The translations under genes were made by a program, and so were the position numbers. From positions 1-21,108 of the IMG/VR virus record IMGVR_UViG_3300038701_002264: 21,108 nucleotides of DNA. One strand, given 5' to 3'. Below are positions 19,478 to 21,108 of this stretch, in pieces. Within the stretch, counting starts at the first letter, position 1. Each line of letters starts with the position of its first letter. The stretch comes from a virus. The notes below the pieces were generated by a model, which did no database searches, was not told where the DNA came from, and saw only the letters and a list, made by a program, of their open reading frames with translations.

Positions 19478-20014
19478 CTAAGCCCTCAGTGTGATTGCGT
19501 ATCTGAACAGATTGTCCAGGTCTTTGTCAGTGTAGCCCAAGGCTTTACCGATTACACCCACCCACTCGGCATTACGCTCGACTGAACAGCTATACTGCCA
19601 ATCGATCTGCACTTGCCGCTGCTCAGCCGGTGTTGAGAAGTTGCCAGCGTCTGCAATAAACGCATCAATTTGCGCCAGCTTATCGACGTGCGGAAGCGAC
19701 GACCGATTAAGCAGCGCAGAACGCGCTTGGCGCATGGTTACTCGCACCGGTACGCGGTTTAAATCAAACGCGGGTAGCGTTGCGACGAACTCGTCAAGCG
19801 GAACGCCTTTGCTGTCTGCCCAGTACTCGCTGAATAAATAGCAGATTTCCTCTGACCATTCTTCGAGCAATTGAGCATAGTGCTGACTAGAGCTATTACC
19901 GCAAAACCGGCACCGCCGCTCGGCATCCTCAACATACAAAAACCCAAACTGTCGCGCCGTGGCGCTGAACAGCTCGGACATTTTTTGCATTAGCAGATCA
20001 TAGTTTTTGGGCAT
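19478..20014 (-). CDS. Tail-fibre-assembly-like paralogue with CxxC motif
   Basis: The product is about 178 residues. The start is unclear: ATG 20014 is taken, with ATG 19990 and 19981 as alternatives; none has a good SD. The C-terminal half clearly matches that of the upstream gene: TLPAFDLNRVPVRVTMRQAR vs TLPDFDLLAVPFKVTARQAR, a shared DK.A.I.A.I helix, a WxxSxxxER stretch, and DLDNLFRYA vs QIDDLFRYA. The N-terminal half differs, with CRFCGNSSSQH and an acidic helix (EEWSEEICYLFSEYW). In place of tail assembly-like function it could be a partner or specialised copy. Confidence 0.7.
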   Translation of the reverse strand: MPKNYDLLMQKMSELFSATARQFGFLYVEDAERRCRFCGNSSSQHYAQLLEEWSEEICYLFSEYWADSKGVPLDEFVATLPAFDLNRVPVRVTMRQARSALLNRSSLPHVDKLAQIDAFIADAGNFSTPAEQRQVQIDWQYSCSVERNAEWVGVIGKALGYTDKDLDNLFRYAITLRA

Positions 20015-20693
20015 AGCGGAACAGGTCATCAATTTGAGTTTGTGTTAGTACCAGTGCATCAGTTGCAATAGTATTCAACAGTGCGTTACTGCGCTCAAAG
20101 TCTTGCGACGTTTCCCAATAATTACGCGCTAAAGCTTGCTGGTTTGCGTCCGGGATAGCATCAATGTAAGCATTGATAGCGGCTATTTTATCGTCGCCGT
20201 CCTGAATGCCCTGATTGATTAACGCCTCGCGCGCCTGTCTCGCTGTGACTTTAAATGGCACTGCCAGTAAGTCAAAATCAGGAAGCGTGCTAACGAAAGA
20301 CAAATCAGAGGGCGCGGGAATGTTACCCTCCTTGATTTCGTTTATGTGATGGCGCACGTCCATTTTTACCTGCGCTCGCCAGTCACGAAGCAGAGCAGAA
20401 ACCCACCGCTCGTCGTTTTGCTCGTAACTCTCGATTGCTTCTTCTACTGTGCGAAACTCGTTTTCTGCTGCGTTCTTTGCGAAGTGTGCATCAACCGCCT
20501 CAAGCAGCTTTGGCTTATATTCTTCGAGCGTTGGGGCAGGAATCGGCACATCTTGCCAAATGTTGCCGACAAAACGATAGCCGGGCACCGGCTCTTTGTG
20601 CGTCCAACCCTGAGGTATCGGCGTTTTTTCGTCTTGTTGCTTCGTTGCGCCAGTAGCGTAACCGTAAGCGTCAAATTGATAAATGGTAATCAT
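19998..20693 (-). CDS. Tail fibre assembly / chaperone-like protein
   Basis: This 231-residue protein begins MITIYQFDAYGYATGATKQ, with a short repeat-like N-terminal module (PIPQGWTHKEPVPGYRFVGN) common in phage tail-fibre assembly proteins that bind or mature fibre tips. A helical middle (EEYKPKLLEAVDAHFAKNAA; LLRDWRAQVKMDVRHHINEI) and the C-terminal domain shared with the next gene follow. Location right behind a tail-fibre-like gene supports the call. It overlaps the next gene by about 17 bases if that gene starts at 20014. The C-terminal domain's own function is unknown. Confidence 0.7.
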   Translation of the reverse strand: MITIYQFDAYGYATGATKQQDEKTPIPQGWTHKEPVPGYRFVGNIWQDVPIPAPTLEEYKPKLLEAVDAHFAKNAAENEFRTVEEAIESYEQNDERWVSALLRDWRAQVKMDVRHHINEIKEGNIPAPSDLSFVSTLPDFDLLAVPFKVTARQAREALINQGIQDGDDKIAAINAYIDAIPDANQQALARNYWETSQDFERSNALLNTIATDALVLTQTQIDDLFRYAQKL

Positions 20694-20694
20694 A

Positions 20695-21108
20695 TTATTG
20701 CACCTTTACAAAAGATGGGTATGGCGACGTGCCGGCACTTCTAAGTAATAGGTCTGTGTTAGATATTGAAAAATCCAAGATTGTGCCTGTGCTGCCCGAT
20801 GCTATGAAATTAGCACCATCTGTTGTGATTGAAAAAAGGTTGTTCGCCGTCCCGCTGTCTTGCTCAGCCCAGCCTATTAAGTTGGTGGTCGTTACTATTA
20901 CACCAGAGCCCCCAACAGCAAAATATCTGCCCCCACTAAACGTTACGGCAAAAAGGTTGCCAGTTATCCCGCTATCCCGCAAAGCCCAGATAGCCAGGTC
21001 TGTCGACGTCAGTATTGTACCGTTGCCACCCACGACAACGTAATTGGTACCGTCGTGCATTACTGAGAATAGTATGATGCCGGGCACACCGCTAGACGGT
21101 AGATTGCT
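20695..21108 (-). CDS. Tail fibre-like protein with Ycf48-like beta repeats, N-terminus cut
   Basis: The frame is open to the window edge, and codons upstream of the GTG at 21087 are also sense, so the true start lies outside. The visible 137 residues hold about three imperfect repeats of roughly 40 residues: NYVVVGGNGTILTSTDLAIW, RYFAVGGSGVIVTTTNLIGW, NFIASGSTGTILDFS, separated by LRDSGITGNLFAVTF and EQDSGTANNLFSITT. This is the YvavG..GtI.tS.dg..W pattern of beta-propeller (Ycf48-like) proteins, often in phage tail or fibre proteins. It likely helps form the host-recognising part of the tail. A short tail of about 20 residues follows. The next gene begins two bases after the stop. Confidence 0.75.
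   Translation of the reverse strand, partial: SNLPSSGVPGIILFSVMHDGTNYVVVGGNGTILTSTDLAIWALRDSGITGNLFAVTFSGGRYFAVGGSGVIVTTTNLIGWAEQDSGTANNLFSITTDGANFIASGSTGTILDFSISNTDLLLRSAGTSPYPSFVKVQ

Noticed and set aside
1-21108. tRNA genes, CRISPR arrays, insertion sequences
   Set aside because: No cloverleaf, regular repeat-spacer array or transposase was seen on either strand.

Overview
The window is part of the genome of a tailed double-stranded DNA phage (or prophage; Caudoviricetes). It carries terminase, portal, head-morphogenesis and tail-fibre genes together with a replication and recombination module. Genes are packed with ATGA, TGATG or TAATG junctions, Shine-Dalgarno (SD) sites are clear, promoters are sigma70-like, and there is an Rmf/CrpP-like domain and a Fur-box-like sequence. 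These point to a gammaproteobacterial host, but I cannot name the species. No integrase, clear CI repressor, tRNA or CRISPR array is visible, so the lifestyle stays open.

Almost everything is on the minus strand, so it reads right to left. (1) 21108-18568: the end of a tail-fibre-like protein with repeated beta motifs, two tail-fibre-assembly-like proteins that share a duplicated C-terminal domain, a membrane protein and a permuted papain-like (NlpC/P60-type) protein. (2) 16215-18586, the only plus-strand operon: a small protein, a RecE/DUF3799-type exonuclease, a conserved partner protein, SSB and a small protein. Its last gene overlaps the convergent papain-like gene. (3) 16136-11524, minus: a small Cro-like HTH protein, an SF2 helicase with a zinc ribbon, a VRR-NUC nuclease and a large primase-polymerase/ATPase, closed by a terminator at 11501-11525. 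Blocks 2 and 3 diverge from overlapping back-to-back promoters inside an 8-bp inverted repeat (16152-16197). (4) 10690-11500: about 0.8 kb with no convincing gene but many GTGCC/GGCAC words, a Fur-box-like site and a microsatellite; it may be an origin or regulatory region. (5) 10674-7463: the packaging operon, with its own promoter, containing a small HTH protein, a T5orf172/GIY-YIG-like protein, a small protein, TerS and TerL, then a terminator. (6) 7448-1955: a self-contained transcription unit with promoter, operator-like dyad and terminator, holding at least 14 small or unusual genes. (7) 1954-1: portal and the start of a head-morphogenesis gene.

Block 6 is the most unusual part. It sits between terL and portal, which are usually close neighbours, and looks like a cassette of accessory genes. 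Its contents include an Rmf/CrpP-like fusion, a DUF3310 protein, an HTH-metallophosphoesterase and many small acidic proteins. Intercistronic tetraloop hairpins recur there and once in the packaging operon. All functions are read from sequence motifs and family knowledge; no database search was run.
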